Positions 1 through 9,349 of a DNA stretch of 64,000 nt are shown piece by piece. This DNA comes from JAKZVK01 sp965237575 (lineage in GTDB: Bacteria; Acidobacteriota; Terriglobia; Bryobacterales; UBA6623), in the NCBI GenBank assembly GCA_965237575.1, contig CBDEGI010000004.1:4154001-4218000 (forward strand), in the 5' to 3' direction. The translations under genes and the position numbers were made by a program. The notes under the pieces are model-generated. The model was not told the DNA's origin, made no database searches, and saw only the letters and a program-made list of their open reading frames with translations. Within the stretch, counting starts at the first letter, position 1, and the number at the start of each line of letters is the position of its first letter.

Positions 1-205
1 AGGAAGTACCGACGTGTGGGTCTGAGATCAAGTAGGCGGTGCGATTCGCTCATTCGTGTGCTCCGTGGTTTGATGTCCAGACACACTGTAACGGTTTGCC
101 TTTCCCTCCGTGGTGAATGGGTGCCGGAGTCGATCTGGCAGAGACCACGGGGCGAAGCCGGGGTACCGACTGTGGGCGGTGTTTGCCCGGGAGTGCGCGG
201 TTTCT

Positions 206-2382
206 TCAAGGCGCGTATAGCCCACTGGGCAGGGAGCCGTGGCTTGGTTGGCCGGTACACAGCCAGCCGAGGATGCCGGGCCGGGCGTCGGCCAGTTTGT
301 CGAGCTTTTGCGGGAGTGTGTAGTTGTGGTCGGGGGGTAGACCGAGCTTGGCGAGAAAGTCGTCCTCGTAGTAGGCCAGCTTCCAGTTTTCGGCGCGCTT
401 TTCCTGGTCTGGCTCAAGCCCCTCTGTTGCGGACCCGGCGTGCCCGAAGTCGGTTCCTTTGAGGTCGGCCCTGTAGAGGTCGGCCTCTTCGAGGTTGGCC
501 ATGCTGAGGATGGCCCCTGGAGGTTGGTACCGACGAGGTCGGCCCCCTGGAGATTCGCGGCTCCGAGGTCAGCCCCCTGGAGGTTGCCGTCGAAGAGGTT
601 AGCCCCCTGGAGGTTGGCACCGATGAGGTAGGCCCCCTGGAGATTCGCGGCTCCGAGGTCAGCTCCCTGGAGGTTGGCACCGATGAGGGTGGCCCCCTGG
701 AGGTTGGCGTCGCTGAGGTCGGCCCGCTCGAGGTTGGCGTCGCTGAGGTCGGCTTTCGCAAGAAACGCCGCTGGTGCATTGGCATATCGAAGGTCAGCGC
801 CATCGAGTCGCGCTTTCGTAACCAGGGCCAGCTCCTCTTTTTCTTTCTCTGGCTGGCCGGTCCAGTTTGGTGGTTTCGTCGAAACATCCTGCTCAGTGAG
901 ATCCAGGTAAGGGGCGTATCCGATGACGTGGAAGAACTGCGGGACCCACACGGCCGGCGAAACGGGGCTGAGGTCTCTAGTTGCTTCGCTAACTCTGTAG
1001 AAACCCGTGTCTGGGTCAGGGTGGTGGCCTTCGATGGCACCGTAGGAGAGAATTCCCCAGACGGCGACCAGAGCCAGGGAACAGAAGAGGACCTTGTAGG
1101 TTCGGCGGTCCCTGAAGGCGGTTTTCCAGGTGAACGGTACTCGTTTCTTGCCCTGCAAGGTTTGGGCCGCCAGGCGTTGGAGTACCAGGGCGCTCCCGAT
1201 GGTGATGACCAGAAGGGCAGCGTGGATTCCTGTGCCCATCCAGTCGTGACGCCGCAGGTAGCGCCCCCACACGAAGATCAGCGTGATCGGAACGATCCAG
1301 TACCCGAGGACGATGGTGATCAAGGCCTGAAGCTTCGAGAACGGCGGGCGGTCCTTCTTGAGCAGGGTCAAGTGCGAACGAACGAGACCGGCCAACAGCC
1401 AAGCGTCGACCTTTTCGTCGAGCGGCGTGCCGTCAGGGAAGACCGCGGGAAGCTTGGCAAGGGACTCCCAAATTCGCTGCACGTGAAGGAGTGAGTATAA
1501 GTAGAGGCCGACCAGAATCACGGGCGCCGCGAAATATAAGCCCGAGATCGGGATCTGGGCTTGTGTGACCGGCAGCGGGGAGACCGCGTTGGTGAGCAAC
1601 CCGAGGTCGGTGGTCCCTGCGACGATGAGTAGGGCGTAGATGCAACCTAGGAGGAGTGGGGTGAATAGACGCTTGGCGACCTGTGATCTCTCGCTGACGT
1701 TTTTGAGGGCGTCAAACTTGGCGACCGCTTCGGGCAGTGTTGCCCCTGATAAGTTCGTTCCCGCTAGCTGGTTTGACAGAAGGCCCGTGACCTCTGTCAG
1801 GTCGGCGTCTTGGAGGTCAGCCTCGGTTAGAACCGCTCGATAGAGATCTGCGCCATTGAGCTTGGCCCTGTTTAAGGTCGCTCCGCGTAGGTTGGCCTCT
1901 CTCAACTTGGCGCCTTGAAGTTCGCCGTCACTGAGCCAAGCCTCCGACAAGTCCGCGAGGTACAAGTCTGAATCTTGGAGGTGCGCTTTGGGCACTATGG
2001 CGTTTCGCAGCTTTGCGTTGACGAGCGACGCCCCGGTGAGATTCGTCTCCACCAGATTCGCCTGCGATAGGTCGGCTCCGTCGAAGACGGCTTCCTGCAG
2101 GCTTTCACCTTGAAGCAGACCGCACCCGACAAGGTCAGCGTCCAGGAACAAGGCTTTCTTCCCGACGTCGTTCTTTGGGCCTCGTTCGCGCCACTGCTTG
2201 TGCTCGGCGATAGCCTGCTTTATTTGTTCCGGGCTGGGTTTCCACCTCACTGGGTGGCCGTGTGGATCAGTCTGGGCCGGGGGCGGGGTGGAATCGGCGG
2301 GAGGGTTTTCGGTGTCTTGGGTTGTGCTTTCTGTCGGGGCCGCGTGGGTGCGATCGTCGTCGTTGGTGAGTAGCGGGTCCAT
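206..2382 (-). CDS. Membrane protein with two pentapeptide-repeat blocks (one frameshift)
   Basis: The protein has a first block of A(D/N)LxX pentapeptides at about residues 77-217, then a hydrophobic region with several membrane spans at about 230-440, then a second, very regular block rich in ANLQG/ADLQG from about 514. Such repeats fold as right-handed quadrilateral beta helices; the function here is unknown. The second block breaks at positions 514-517, where four C replace the five C of the neighbouring repeat copies. Adding one C restores the reading frame: pentapeptides continue (ANLEE, ADLYR, ADLKG) to a roughly 70-residue non-repeat tail ending at 206. The composite is about 725 aa. 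I chose the ATG at 2382; an in-frame TTG at 2409 is possible. Read unshifted, the frame runs on to 28 with arginine/proline-rich nonsense. Confidence 0.75.
541..662. repeat. 90-bp DNA repeat inside the second pentapeptide block
   Basis: A 32-base segment beginning at 541 recurs at 631 with one mismatch, and the bases between follow the same 15-base pentapeptide period. The repeat is therefore visible at DNA level and not only in the protein, which fits recent expansion by unequal recombination. Confidence 0.7.
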
Positions 2383-2438
2383 GAGTTTCGCCGCGATTCG
2401 CTCTTGCAACTACTTCGTTGGTCGGGACTGTGTCTCGG

Positions 2439-2609
2439 ACCGCTCCGTGACCCGGACGCGCAGGAACCGGTCTTGGTGGCGGACCGCACGGCGGCGCGGC
2501 CTCGAGGGAGCGCGCGGGTTCCCACCCGCGCCTCTGTCCCTGCTTCTGAGGTTTTCTGCCGCGCTTGGCAAGGATTTCACTCCGTAGGTACTTACGGTCA
2601 CGGCTCGGT
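2439..2609 (+). repeat. MITE-like dispersed repeat, copy 1
   Basis: About 171 bp that recurs at 29900-30076 with roughly 85-90 percent identity by eye. The ends form imperfect inverted repeats: the left end reads ACCGCTCCGTGACC and the reverse complement of the right end reads ACCGAGCCGTGACC. An internal hairpin has arms GCGCGGGT and ACCCGCGC. No transposase is encoded and I see no clear target-site duplication. It fills most of the gap between the cytochrome c gene and the pentapeptide gene. Confidence 0.7.
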
Positions 2610-2703
2610 TGGGAGCCGGCTGCTCAAGATGATACCTCAGGGTTGAGTGCATCACGGGCGCGACCCGGCCACGTTCGAGCAACGGCAACCACCGGTGCGT
2701 TGG

Positions 2704-4146
2704 CTACAGCGTTTTCAAATACTCGAGAAGGTCTTGCTTTTGGCCGGCGTCGAGTTCCGTACCGTAGAGATGCCCCTGGCGCCCGTTTCCCCGCAGGGAT
2801 GCATCAAACCGAAAGCCAGCCGCTTCAGCGCCCGCGCCCTGCGAGACAAAGCCGACCTTGTCGTAGTCATAGACCTCATACCCGCGCCAGAAAACCGCGG
2901 GACGCTCGTCCACCGGCTTGAGAAGATCTTGCAACGTGGGCACGGAGCCGTTGTGCAGGTACGGTGCGCGGAGCCAAAGCCCATCGAGCGGCATCGCCGC
3001 GTAGCCGTTGGTGGAGCGGAAATGGGAGAACCTCCAGGGGCGTCCGGTTCCCAGAGTGTTCATTCTTTCCGCAAGGGCCTCGGTGAAAGAGCTCATCCGC
3101 TCGGGATCGGTGCCGATCTCGTCGATTTCGATGACCTTGCCGACAAATTCGCTGCCGATGGCGTGGCACGTCGCGCAGTGCTGCCGGTAGAGCGGCTCGC
3201 CCGCCGCTGCGCGGGCCGTGTCAATTCGATCGCTCGGGAATGGAGGCGGCTTCAAGTCCCAGATCCAGTCCTCGACGCGCTTGATCGCAGCAAGGTCGAG
3301 AGAGTCCTCCGATGCACCCGCGCCGATGGCCGCACTCAGGTTACGCTCGGCAACCGAGTTGTTGTTCCCATCCCAGTGCAACGATAAGCCTTCCCGGCTC
3401 TTCTGATCCCATAACGAGGGGAGATCGGCCGTGCCGACAGAGAGATCAATGCTCATGTCAAAGCCGAAGATGATGGCTTTGTAGGGGTTAAAGGTATCGA
3501 CGCGGCCCGGACCCTGCGGCGGACGCTGCTGGGTCCAGGTAAAGCCCTCCGCGGCCTCCTGTATCCCATCGCGCGTCCGAGGGATCACAAGAAACCGGTA
3601 GATGAGACGGTCGAAGAATCCGAAGTCGGGGTTGGCCTTCCGGATCGCGCTCAAAATGGTGTCCGTCGTGAAGCGGGGGTCTCGGCCACAAGCGAACAAG
3701 AACTCTTGGTAGGCCTGCAGGTCCATCTGGTGCGACGGCATGCCGAGGATGATCTGCCGAGGCGCTTCGGGAGAGTCACGAAGAACGCCGGTGTGGCAGA
3801 CCGCGCAGTTCAGGCCCTGCAGTGGTACCTGCCGCTCGCGATAGCTGGTGCCGATCGGGCGCTCGGCGGTTTCCGACTCGTAGACCATTCCGAAACGTGC
3901 GTAGCCCTCGCCCGGACGGTCGGGCAGGTGCTCCGGGAATACCGTGGGCAAGACGCGCCAGATTTCCCAAGGCACACCTGCTCGCTCCTCCGCGCCGATC
4001 GAGCCGTACTTAAAGTGCTCAAGGATGTCCTCGTGAAGCTCGGGCTCGTTGGAGTCGAAAATCTGGAGAATCAATAGCGCCGCACACAGGATGCCTACTG
4101 TGAAACCGAGGGCGGAAAAACCGCGTAGCGTCGGGTTGGCTGACAT
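2704..4146 (-). CDS. Membrane-anchored di-haem cytochrome c protein
   Basis: A 480-aa protein with an N-terminal membrane anchor or signal at residues 9-29 and two c-type haem motifs, CAVCH at 114-118 and CATCH at 324-328. Near the C-terminus, DGLWLRAPYLHNGS (388-401) resembles the segment carrying the distal Met/His region in di-haem peroxidase and thiol-oxidoreductase-like cytochromes. It is therefore likely a periplasmic electron-transfer or peroxidase-like protein. No quinol oxidase, MauG partner or other redox gene is adjacent, so the substrate is unknown. The ATG at 4146 is the natural start because the hydrophobic anchor follows it directly. Confidence 0.85.
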   Translation of the reverse strand: MSANPTLRGFSALGFTVGILCAALLILQIFDSNEPELHEDILEHFKYGSIGAEERAGVPWEIWRVLPTVFPEHLPDRPGEGYARFGMVYESETAERPIGTSYRERQVPLQGLNCAVCHTGVLRDSPEAPRQIILGMPSHQMDLQAYQEFLFACGRDPRFTTDTILSAIRKANPDFGFFDRLIYRFLVIPRTRDGIQEAAEGFTWTQQRPPQGPGRVDTFNPYKAIIFGFDMSIDLSVGTADLPSLWDQKSREGLSLHWDGNNNSVAERNLSAAIGAGASEDSLDLAAIKRVEDWIWDLKPPPFPSDRIDTARAAAGEPLYRQHCATCHAIGSEFVGKVIEIDEIGTDPERMSSFTEALAERMNTLGTGRPWRFSHFRSTNGYAAMPLDGLWLRAPYLHNGSVPTLQDLLKPVDERPAVFWRGYEVYDYDKVGFVSQGAGAEAAGFRFDASLRGNGRQGHLYGTELDAGQKQDLLEYLKTL

Positions 4147-4686
4147 GACTCCCCTCTCTGAAAGTTGAACCTCGAGCGACCGTGGCTAGTTTACACCGAT
4201 ATGTTGTCGTGCCGCTGGATTTGCGGGGTTTTCGGGGTTAGTCGCAAACTGCTTTCGAGGGCGCGGTGCGACCGCCGGCGGTGTTGGCCCGCCGGAAACG
4301 TGCTTTGATCTTCTTGGTGAGGTTCGTGGGATCTTACCCTGAACACTTAGTACACCGTTTCATAAATACGGTCACGTATCTGAGCGGGGCATCCGCCGCC
4401 ATCGTGGGCGGGCGGGCACGGGGGCCCGCCCCTACATGGCAAACCCGAAACGTAACTATATTTGCGAAACACACTACTTAGCCGGCGAGGACAACGCTTC
4501 CAACTCACGATCCGCCCGGAGGACACCACTGATGCGTGGCCAGCGCGATGCTGTAGTATGGTTGCAAAAGGCTGGCGGGAGCCGCGGCGCGTTCGCGTCG
4601 GTCGTGTGCTCGCCCGTATTCCCTGATCGCCTTCCGTTGAACGTACCGCCCCGCCCGGGGGGGTGAGACGTTTAGCCGCCTTCACT
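4147..4686. other. Intergenic region with one GGGCGGGC palindrome
   Basis: A 540-base gap between divergently transcribed genes, so it must hold the promoters of the cytochrome c gene and the LysR gene. I could not pick a convincing -35/-10 pair. It contains the palindromic repeat at 4406-4435. No reading frame in it looks like a protein. Confidence 0.6.
4406..4435. repeat. GGGCGGGC...GCCCGCCCCTAC palindromic repeat, copy 1
   Basis: A GC-rich inverted repeat with arms GGGCGGGC and GCCCGCCC, ending in CTAC. The same pattern appears at 10426-10451 and 11872-11897, always between genes. Confidence 0.7.
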
Positions 4687-5652
4687 ATGGACTTCGATCA
4701 AATCCACGCGTTCTTGGAGATCGTCCGGCTGAAGAGCTTCTCGAAGGCGGCCAAGACCTGCTTCCGCACCCAACCGGCCATCAGCGCGCAGATCCGCCAG
4801 ATGGAGCTGGAGCTCGACACCCAACTCTTCGAGCGCTTCGGCAACCGCATCTCGCTTACCGCGGCAGGCAAAATCTTCTCTGAATTCGCCGAGCAGATCC
4901 TCGAAACGCGGCGGCAGGCATTCGACGCCGTGCGCGAACTCGAGAACGTTCCACGCGGCGAGCTAACCATCGCGGCGAATGAAGCGACTTGCGTCAATGT
5001 GCTGCCGCAGGTGTTCTCGACCTACAAGAACGACTACCCGAACGTGCAGTTGCAAGTGTTGCGGTCGTACGGCTCGAGTATCGTCGACTCGGTGCTCGAC
5101 AACTCGGTCGACTTCGGCGTCACGCATCTGCCCGTCCCCGAACGGCGGCTGGCGGTCGTGCAGATCCACATCGACGAGATCCAATTGCTCGTCCCGCCCG
5201 ACCATTCGCTGGCGAAAGAGACATCGGTCAAGCCCGCGCAGATCGTCGTGCACCCCCTGCTGCTGCCCAAACAGGGACGAACACGGTCGCGCATCAACGA
5301 GTATCTCGAAGTCTATGACGATGAGATCAATATATCGATGGAGCTCGAATCGTCCGAGATGGTGAAGCAGTTCATCGTGGCGGGGCTGGGGATCGGATTC
5401 ATGGCGGTGACGAACGCGCAAGCCGCGATTGCGAGTGGGGCGCTGGTGGGCGTGCCCCTGGCGCCGCTGCCGATGATTCGCACGCTGGGGCTGATCTACC
5501 GCAAGGACAAGGCGCTGTCGCGGCCGGCGCTGAATTTCATTGAGGTCGTCGTCGAGTTCGCGCGAGAGTCGCAGGCGAAGCCCACGAACCAAGCGCCGCA
5601 CAGCGGTGCGGTGCAGGCGAAGGGTCCCCGGAAGGCATCGAAGGCATCATGA
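4687..5652 (+). CDS. LysR-family transcriptional regulator
   Basis: A 321-aa regulator. Residues 1-60 form the winged helix-turn-helix typical of LysR proteins (opening MDFDQIHAFLEI, then SFSKAA and QPAISAQIRQME). The rest is a periplasmic-binding-protein-like effector domain (about 90-300), including the conserved GLGIGFM stretch near residue 240. The start at 4687 follows the family, whose members begin 2-4 residues before the first helix; an in-frame GTG at 4663 would add eight unlikely residues. LysR proteins usually control a divergent neighbour, which here would be the cytochrome c gene across 540 bases, but this is only inference. The effector is unknown. Confidence 0.9.
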   Translation: MDFDQIHAFLEIVRLKSFSKAAKTCFRTQPAISAQIRQMELELDTQLFERFGNRISLTAAGKIFSEFAEQILETRRQAFDAVRELENVPRGELTIAANEATCVNVLPQVFSTYKNDYPNVQLQVLRSYGSSIVDSVLDNSVDFGVTHLPVPERRLAVVQIHIDEIQLLVPPDHSLAKETSVKPAQIVVHPLLLPKQGRTRSRINEYLEVYDDEINISMELESSEMVKQFIVAGLGIGFMAVTNAQAAIASGALVGVPLAPLPMIRTLGLIYRKDKALSRPALNFIEVVVEFARESQAKPTNQAPHSGAVQAKGPRKASKAS

Positions 5653-5677
5653 CGGGCAACATCACCAAGACGGCGCC

Positions 5678-6019
5678 ATGAAGTGGGTGCTCAAGACCTC
5701 GTCGGTCCGCGTCGCAACACGCGAGAAAGAAGGCGTCTACCGCTCGATCGAAGACGTACCGACCGATCTGCGCGACGAGATCCAGGAAGCGCTTGCCGGT
5801 CCTAATACCGAGACCATCTATATCGCCAACCAGCAAGCCTACGAGCGAATCAAGGAGCACCAATCGTCGAAACGCGGGGCCGGCGCATTCGGCAAGACGC
5901 CGTCACCAGCGGCCCCCGGACGTTTCCGCGGCTGGAGAATGGCTCTGGCAGCCAGCTTCTTCACCACGTCAGCCCTCGCGCTGCTGTGGTTGTGGCTCAT
6001 CCTAGGCGGTAAACCGTAA
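5678..6019 (+). CDS. Small hypothetical protein with C-terminal membrane helix
   Basis: A 113-aa protein beginning MKWVLKTSSVRV. The N-terminal two thirds is polar and contains a YRSIEDVPTDLRDEIQEAL segment; residues 88-109 are a hydrophobic helix with a short GGKP tail, suggesting a tail-anchored topology. It starts 25 bases after lysR on the same strand, so it may be co-transcribed. Its end overlaps the convergent DUF1015 gene by 23 bases. I do not recognise a family. Confidence 0.55.
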   Translation: MKWVLKTSSVRVATREKEGVYRSIEDVPTDLRDEIQEALAGPNTETIYIANQQAYERIKEHQSSKRGAGAFGKTPSPAAPGRFRGWRMALAASFFTTSALALLWLWLILGGKP

Positions 6020-7280
6020 GCCCCGACAACAACTTCGGATAGAAGTCGGTCGACTTCTGTGGCATCACGCCGCCCGCGAAAGCGACTTCGGCTACTTGCT
6101 TGACCGGCACTGGCCGCAGCAGGAAAGCGACCTGCGCGCCGCCGGAGCGCACGTCGTCGACCGCAGCTTCGAAGCCTCGAACGTAGCGAATGTTTTTCAG
6201 CTCGCGTACGTCGTCTTCGGAGATGCCCATGGTCGCGCCGAGCAGCGCCTTGTGCAGGACCACCACGTCGAGACGGCGCTCCAACTCGCTCGTTTCGCTG
6301 AGCAGCGCGCTGACGGCGTCGGGCTTTTCTGTCAGCAGATACGACTGTAGATCGCCCTCCATGACAAGGGCGATGGCGGAAGGGGTTGCGGGCATGTGCT
6401 GTAGCGCGTCGTGCAGCTCGTCGGGCGAGGCGAAGGGCTGGATCTCGAAAAGGCTGCTTGCTTTTTCCAGCAGTGTGCCGGGGTCGAAGGCCTCGAGGCC
6501 GCTGAGTACGCGGTGGGTCGCCAGCACGACCAAGCCCTCTTGCCGCATGTTGACGAAGGTCATCATGACTTTGTCGGCGCCGGGAACGTCGCGGTTCTCT
6601 TGCGCGTACGCGAGCGCGGTTTCATAGCGGTGGTGTCCGTCGGCCATTAGCAACTTCTTCGATGCCATGGCGGCCTGGATCGCCGCGACCGCGTCGGGTT
6701 CGTCGATCTTCCACAACGTGTGGCGCACGCCGGCCTCGTCCTCGACAAACAGCAGCGGCGAGTGCTCCTCGGCCTTTTCAAGACGGGCGTCGATCGTGTG
6801 ATCGGGATCATCGTAGAGCACGAAGAGCTGGCCGAAATGCGCCTTGGTGTGGCGGGTGAGTTGGAGCCGGTCGAGTTTGGGGCCCGAGTGAGTCAGCTCG
6901 TGGCCGTGGACGACGCGGTCTTCGTAGGGCAGTGCCTCGGTCAGCCCGATGAAGCCTTTGCGGACGCATACATCCCGCGTCTCGGGGTGGACGAACTCCT
7001 GGAAATAGGCGTAGAAGGACGGCTGTTCGTCCTGGGCGAGGATGCCGTCGTCGATCCAGGCTTGGAGTGCGGCGGCGGCGCGCGTGTAGACGTTGTGGCC
7101 TTCGTCGTCGGAGGGTTCTTCACGGCCCTTGGTCAGACGCACGAAGTTGTAGGGGCTCGCGTCGTAGTAGCGCTGCTGCAGCTCGGGCGCAATCTTGTCG
7201 TACGGTTGCGTGACGAGATTGTTGGGATCGCCCGCCTTCGCGGCGTAGCGATAGGCTTGGAACGGGAAGACCTTGGCCAT
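5997..7280 (-). CDS. DUF1015 family protein
   Basis: A 427-aa protein with the DUF1015 signature spread along its length: MAKVFPFQAYRY at the N-terminus, TQPYDKIAPE near residue 25, the GHELTHSGPK region, and LLMADGHHRYETALAY around residue 205. Some DUF1015 relatives have been reported as free-serine kinases of the ParB-like fold, so a small-molecule kinase role is possible, but nothing nearby (no serA or serC) supports it. I chose the ATG at 7280 over a GTG/TTG-type extension to 7316 because family members begin at the MAKVxPF motif. Confidence 0.85.
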   Translation of the reverse strand: MAKVFPFQAYRYAAKAGDPNNLVTQPYDKIAPELQQRYYDASPYNFVRLTKGREEPSDDEGHNVYTRAAAALQAWIDDGILAQDEQPSFYAYFQEFVHPETRDVCVRKGFIGLTEALPYEDRVVHGHELTHSGPKLDRLQLTRHTKAHFGQLFVLYDDPDHTIDARLEKAEEHSPLLFVEDEAGVRHTLWKIDEPDAVAAIQAAMASKKLLMADGHHRYETALAYAQENRDVPGADKVMMTFVNMRQEGLVVLATHRVLSGLEAFDPGTLLEKASSLFEIQPFASPDELHDALQHMPATPSAIALVMEGDLQSYLLTEKPDAVSALLSETSELERRLDVVVLHKALLGATMGISEDDVRELKNIRYVRGFEAAVDDVRSGGAQVAFLLRPVPVKQVAEVAFAGGVMPQKSTDFYPKLLSGLTVYRLG

Positions 7281-7677
7281 AGAAGACTCTAGGATAGCGA
7301 GGATTGGGAGGCGCAAAGGGATCGTGTCTCTGTTTGGGTTCTGTAGAGGCGCTGGGAGGGCGATAGGTCACGGTCGTGGGAATGTTTCACGGTCCGAAAC
7401 GGGCGACCGGGAAGTGGCTAAAGCCGTCATGGGAAGGACGTTAAAACGCCCTAGCAGTGCAACCAGGACCGTGGTGTCACCGGCCGTAAAACGACCGGCC
7501 TATAAGCGCTTCGCGCTGAAGCCGCCTGAAGGCGACTGTCTCGGTACCGCATGGATCGCATAGGGCGGACCGAAGCTGGAAAGCGAAACGCTCCTGAAGC
7601 AACCGCAATGGGGGTACCGAGGCAGAAAACTGAGGGAAGACCTGGGCAGGAGAACAGTGTGGGAAGTGCGGAAGCTT
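7281..7677. other. Intergenic region with hairpin-forming sequence
   Basis: A 397-base gap upstream of the DUF1015 gene and downstream of the serine hydrolase. Around 7488-7540 there are consecutive short inverted repeats (GGCCGTAAAACGACCGGCC, AGCGCTTCGCGCT, then GCCGCC/GGCGAC). It may be a remnant of a dispersed repeat. No protein-like frame was found. Confidence 0.4.
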
Positions 7678-9159
7678 CTAGCGGCCCTGCCTCTTCCGCC
7701 GGGGCGCGAAGCTCAAAATCGCGCTTACAAGTAGCAGTGCGGTCATCGCCGCGGTGAGCAACGGGATGACCGCCCGCAAGGTTGTCGGATACGCCTCGAA
7801 CGGTCGAGGGCCGGCGAAGACCCGCGCGATCAGGTAGCCCGCCATGGCAAGGAGCAGCACCGCTCGTAAAACCTGGTAACGTCCCGCCTGCCAATGGAAG
7901 CGTCGCGTGCCAACGCGAAACTCGCGCCGCACCCGCACGAGATGGGCTGTCAGGACCAGCAACATAAGCATCGAACCGGCCCCAGCCGCGATCGCCAAGT
8001 TGTCGGGGACTTGTTCCCAGGGGACCGTCGCGGGTGGAGGCGCCGAAACACCGATGGTCCGGGCCAAGACACCTCTTGCCACCGCCCGAGCACGATGGGC
8101 GCCGGCGTTGATCAGGACAGCGACCCCCGCGCCACGGTTGGGCGCAAGAACCACCGCGCTGTTGGCACCCCAGATGTCGCCGCTGTGTTCCCATACACGC
8201 GCGCCGTCGAGCCAGTCTGCTTGTTGGTCGATAAACCAGCCGAAGCGGTAGCCGTTTGCAGGCTCGGCCAACGAGCGGCGAACGAGCGAGACAGCGGGGG
8301 ATGCGGGTTCGGATTCACCGTGAAGCATCACCTCGATGTAGCGGGCCATGTCTTCGGCGGTTGATTTCACTCCTGATGAACCCAGCCAACCAGTGAACGC
8401 GGACGGGCTGCGCTCGACCCGTCCCCACTGCTGCTCGTGATAGGCGGCCAAGCCCCACGCTTTGGCCTGCGCTCGATCGAGTGTGGTGCGGGACATGGCG
8501 AGCGGCGCGAACACGCGGGTCTGCATGTACGCGGCAAACGGTTGCCGAGCTACGCCCTCGACGAGCGCCGCCAGGACGATGTAGTTGGAGTTGGCATAGC
8601 GGAACCGGGCGGGTGGACGTCCGCGTAGCTTCGCGCCGCTAAGCGTGCGTAGCGCTTGGGGGAAGTTTTGTCCGTTCGAACCCACGCAGCAAGGCACCAG
8701 GTAGTCCGCTGACCGCGTCAGGCCGCTGCTGTGCTCGAGGAGATGCGGCACGGTGATGGCGTTGGACCCGCTTGCGCCACCAACACGGAAGTTGGGAACG
8801 TAGCGGCTGACCGGGGCATCGGGGTCCACCTTGCCGGCTTCAATCAACTGGGCAACCGCCAGGCCGGTGAACGATTTGCTGACCGACGCGAGATCGACGG
8901 GCGTCGCCGAGGTCATCGGCTCACCGGTGGAAAGATCCTTGACGCCGTAAGCGCGGATCAAGGGAGGCTCGTTGCCGCTAACGATTGCCAGCGAGAGGCC
9001 TGGGATTTGATTCAGGCCCATCTCGGCGCGGATGTAACGGTCGATGTCGGAAGAAAGATCTTGCGCGGGTGCGGCGTTAGCGAAGATCAAGAGCAGGCAC
9101 GGTATAGAACGAACAGATACGAGCCCAAACCATCTGCACGATCCGCCTGGAGTTGGCAT
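7678..9159 (-). CDS. Serine hydrolase (class C beta-lactamase fold) with C-terminal membrane domain
   Basis: A 493-aa protein. A signal peptide ends near residue 32 (APAQD). The penicillin-binding/beta-lactamase class C fold follows, with catalytic SVSK at 92-95, YAN at 188-190 and HSG at 325-327 in the place of the third KTG-like motif. Residues from about 385 to the end contain three hydrophobic helices, so the hydrolase is tethered to the membrane. Family members include D-aminopeptidases, esterases and peptidoglycan-related enzymes. The added membrane domain argues against a simple secreted beta-lactamase. The substrate cannot be inferred. Confidence 0.88.
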   Translation of the reverse strand: MPTPGGSCRWFGLVSVRSIPCLLLIFANAAPAQDLSSDIDRYIRAEMGLNQIPGLSLAIVSGNEPPLIRAYGVKDLSTGEPMTSATPVDLASVSKSFTGLAVAQLIEAGKVDPDAPVSRYVPNFRVGGASGSNAITVPHLLEHSSGLTRSADYLVPCCVGSNGQNFPQALRTLSGAKLRGRPPARFRYANSNYIVLAALVEGVARQPFAAYMQTRVFAPLAMSRTTLDRAQAKAWGLAAYHEQQWGRVERSPSAFTGWLGSSGVKSTAEDMARYIEVMLHGESEPASPAVSLVRRSLAEPANGYRFGWFIDQQADWLDGARVWEHSGDIWGANSAVVLAPNRGAGVAVLINAGAHRARAVARGVLARTIGVSAPPPATVPWEQVPDNLAIAAGAGSMLMLLVLTAHLVRVRREFRVGTRRFHWQAGRYQVLRAVLLLAMAGYLIARVFAGPRPFEAYPTTLRAVIPLLTAAMTALLLVSAILSFAPRRKRQGR

Positions 9160-9349
9160 TCTCGTTGAAACTCGACCGAGCGTTTATCTTATACAGCCGG
9201 CCACCCGTCGGGCCACCGAGTGCCGCGTGGATAGCTGTGGCGCGCGGGCCCAGGCCACGCCTCTGTTACGGCGGGCCGGGCGGGCGTCTTGTGGCTCCGA
9301 AGAACGGGCCGATAGAATGACCTTTACCGCCTCCCGCGACCGACTCCCT

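Noticed and set aside
541..720. Regular short repeats that could suggest a CRISPR array
   Set aside because: The period is 15 bases in a coding frame of pentapeptides, with no spacers; no cas gene is present.
7451..8194. Long minus-strand frame overlapping the serine hydrolase
   Set aside because: Same strand, different frame from a well-supported enzyme; sequence is arginine/proline-rich and has no motifs.
9044..9349. N-terminal extension of trpS
   Set aside because: The extension is antisense to the serine hydrolase and absent from the family, which begins at MKPRIFSGMQPTG.
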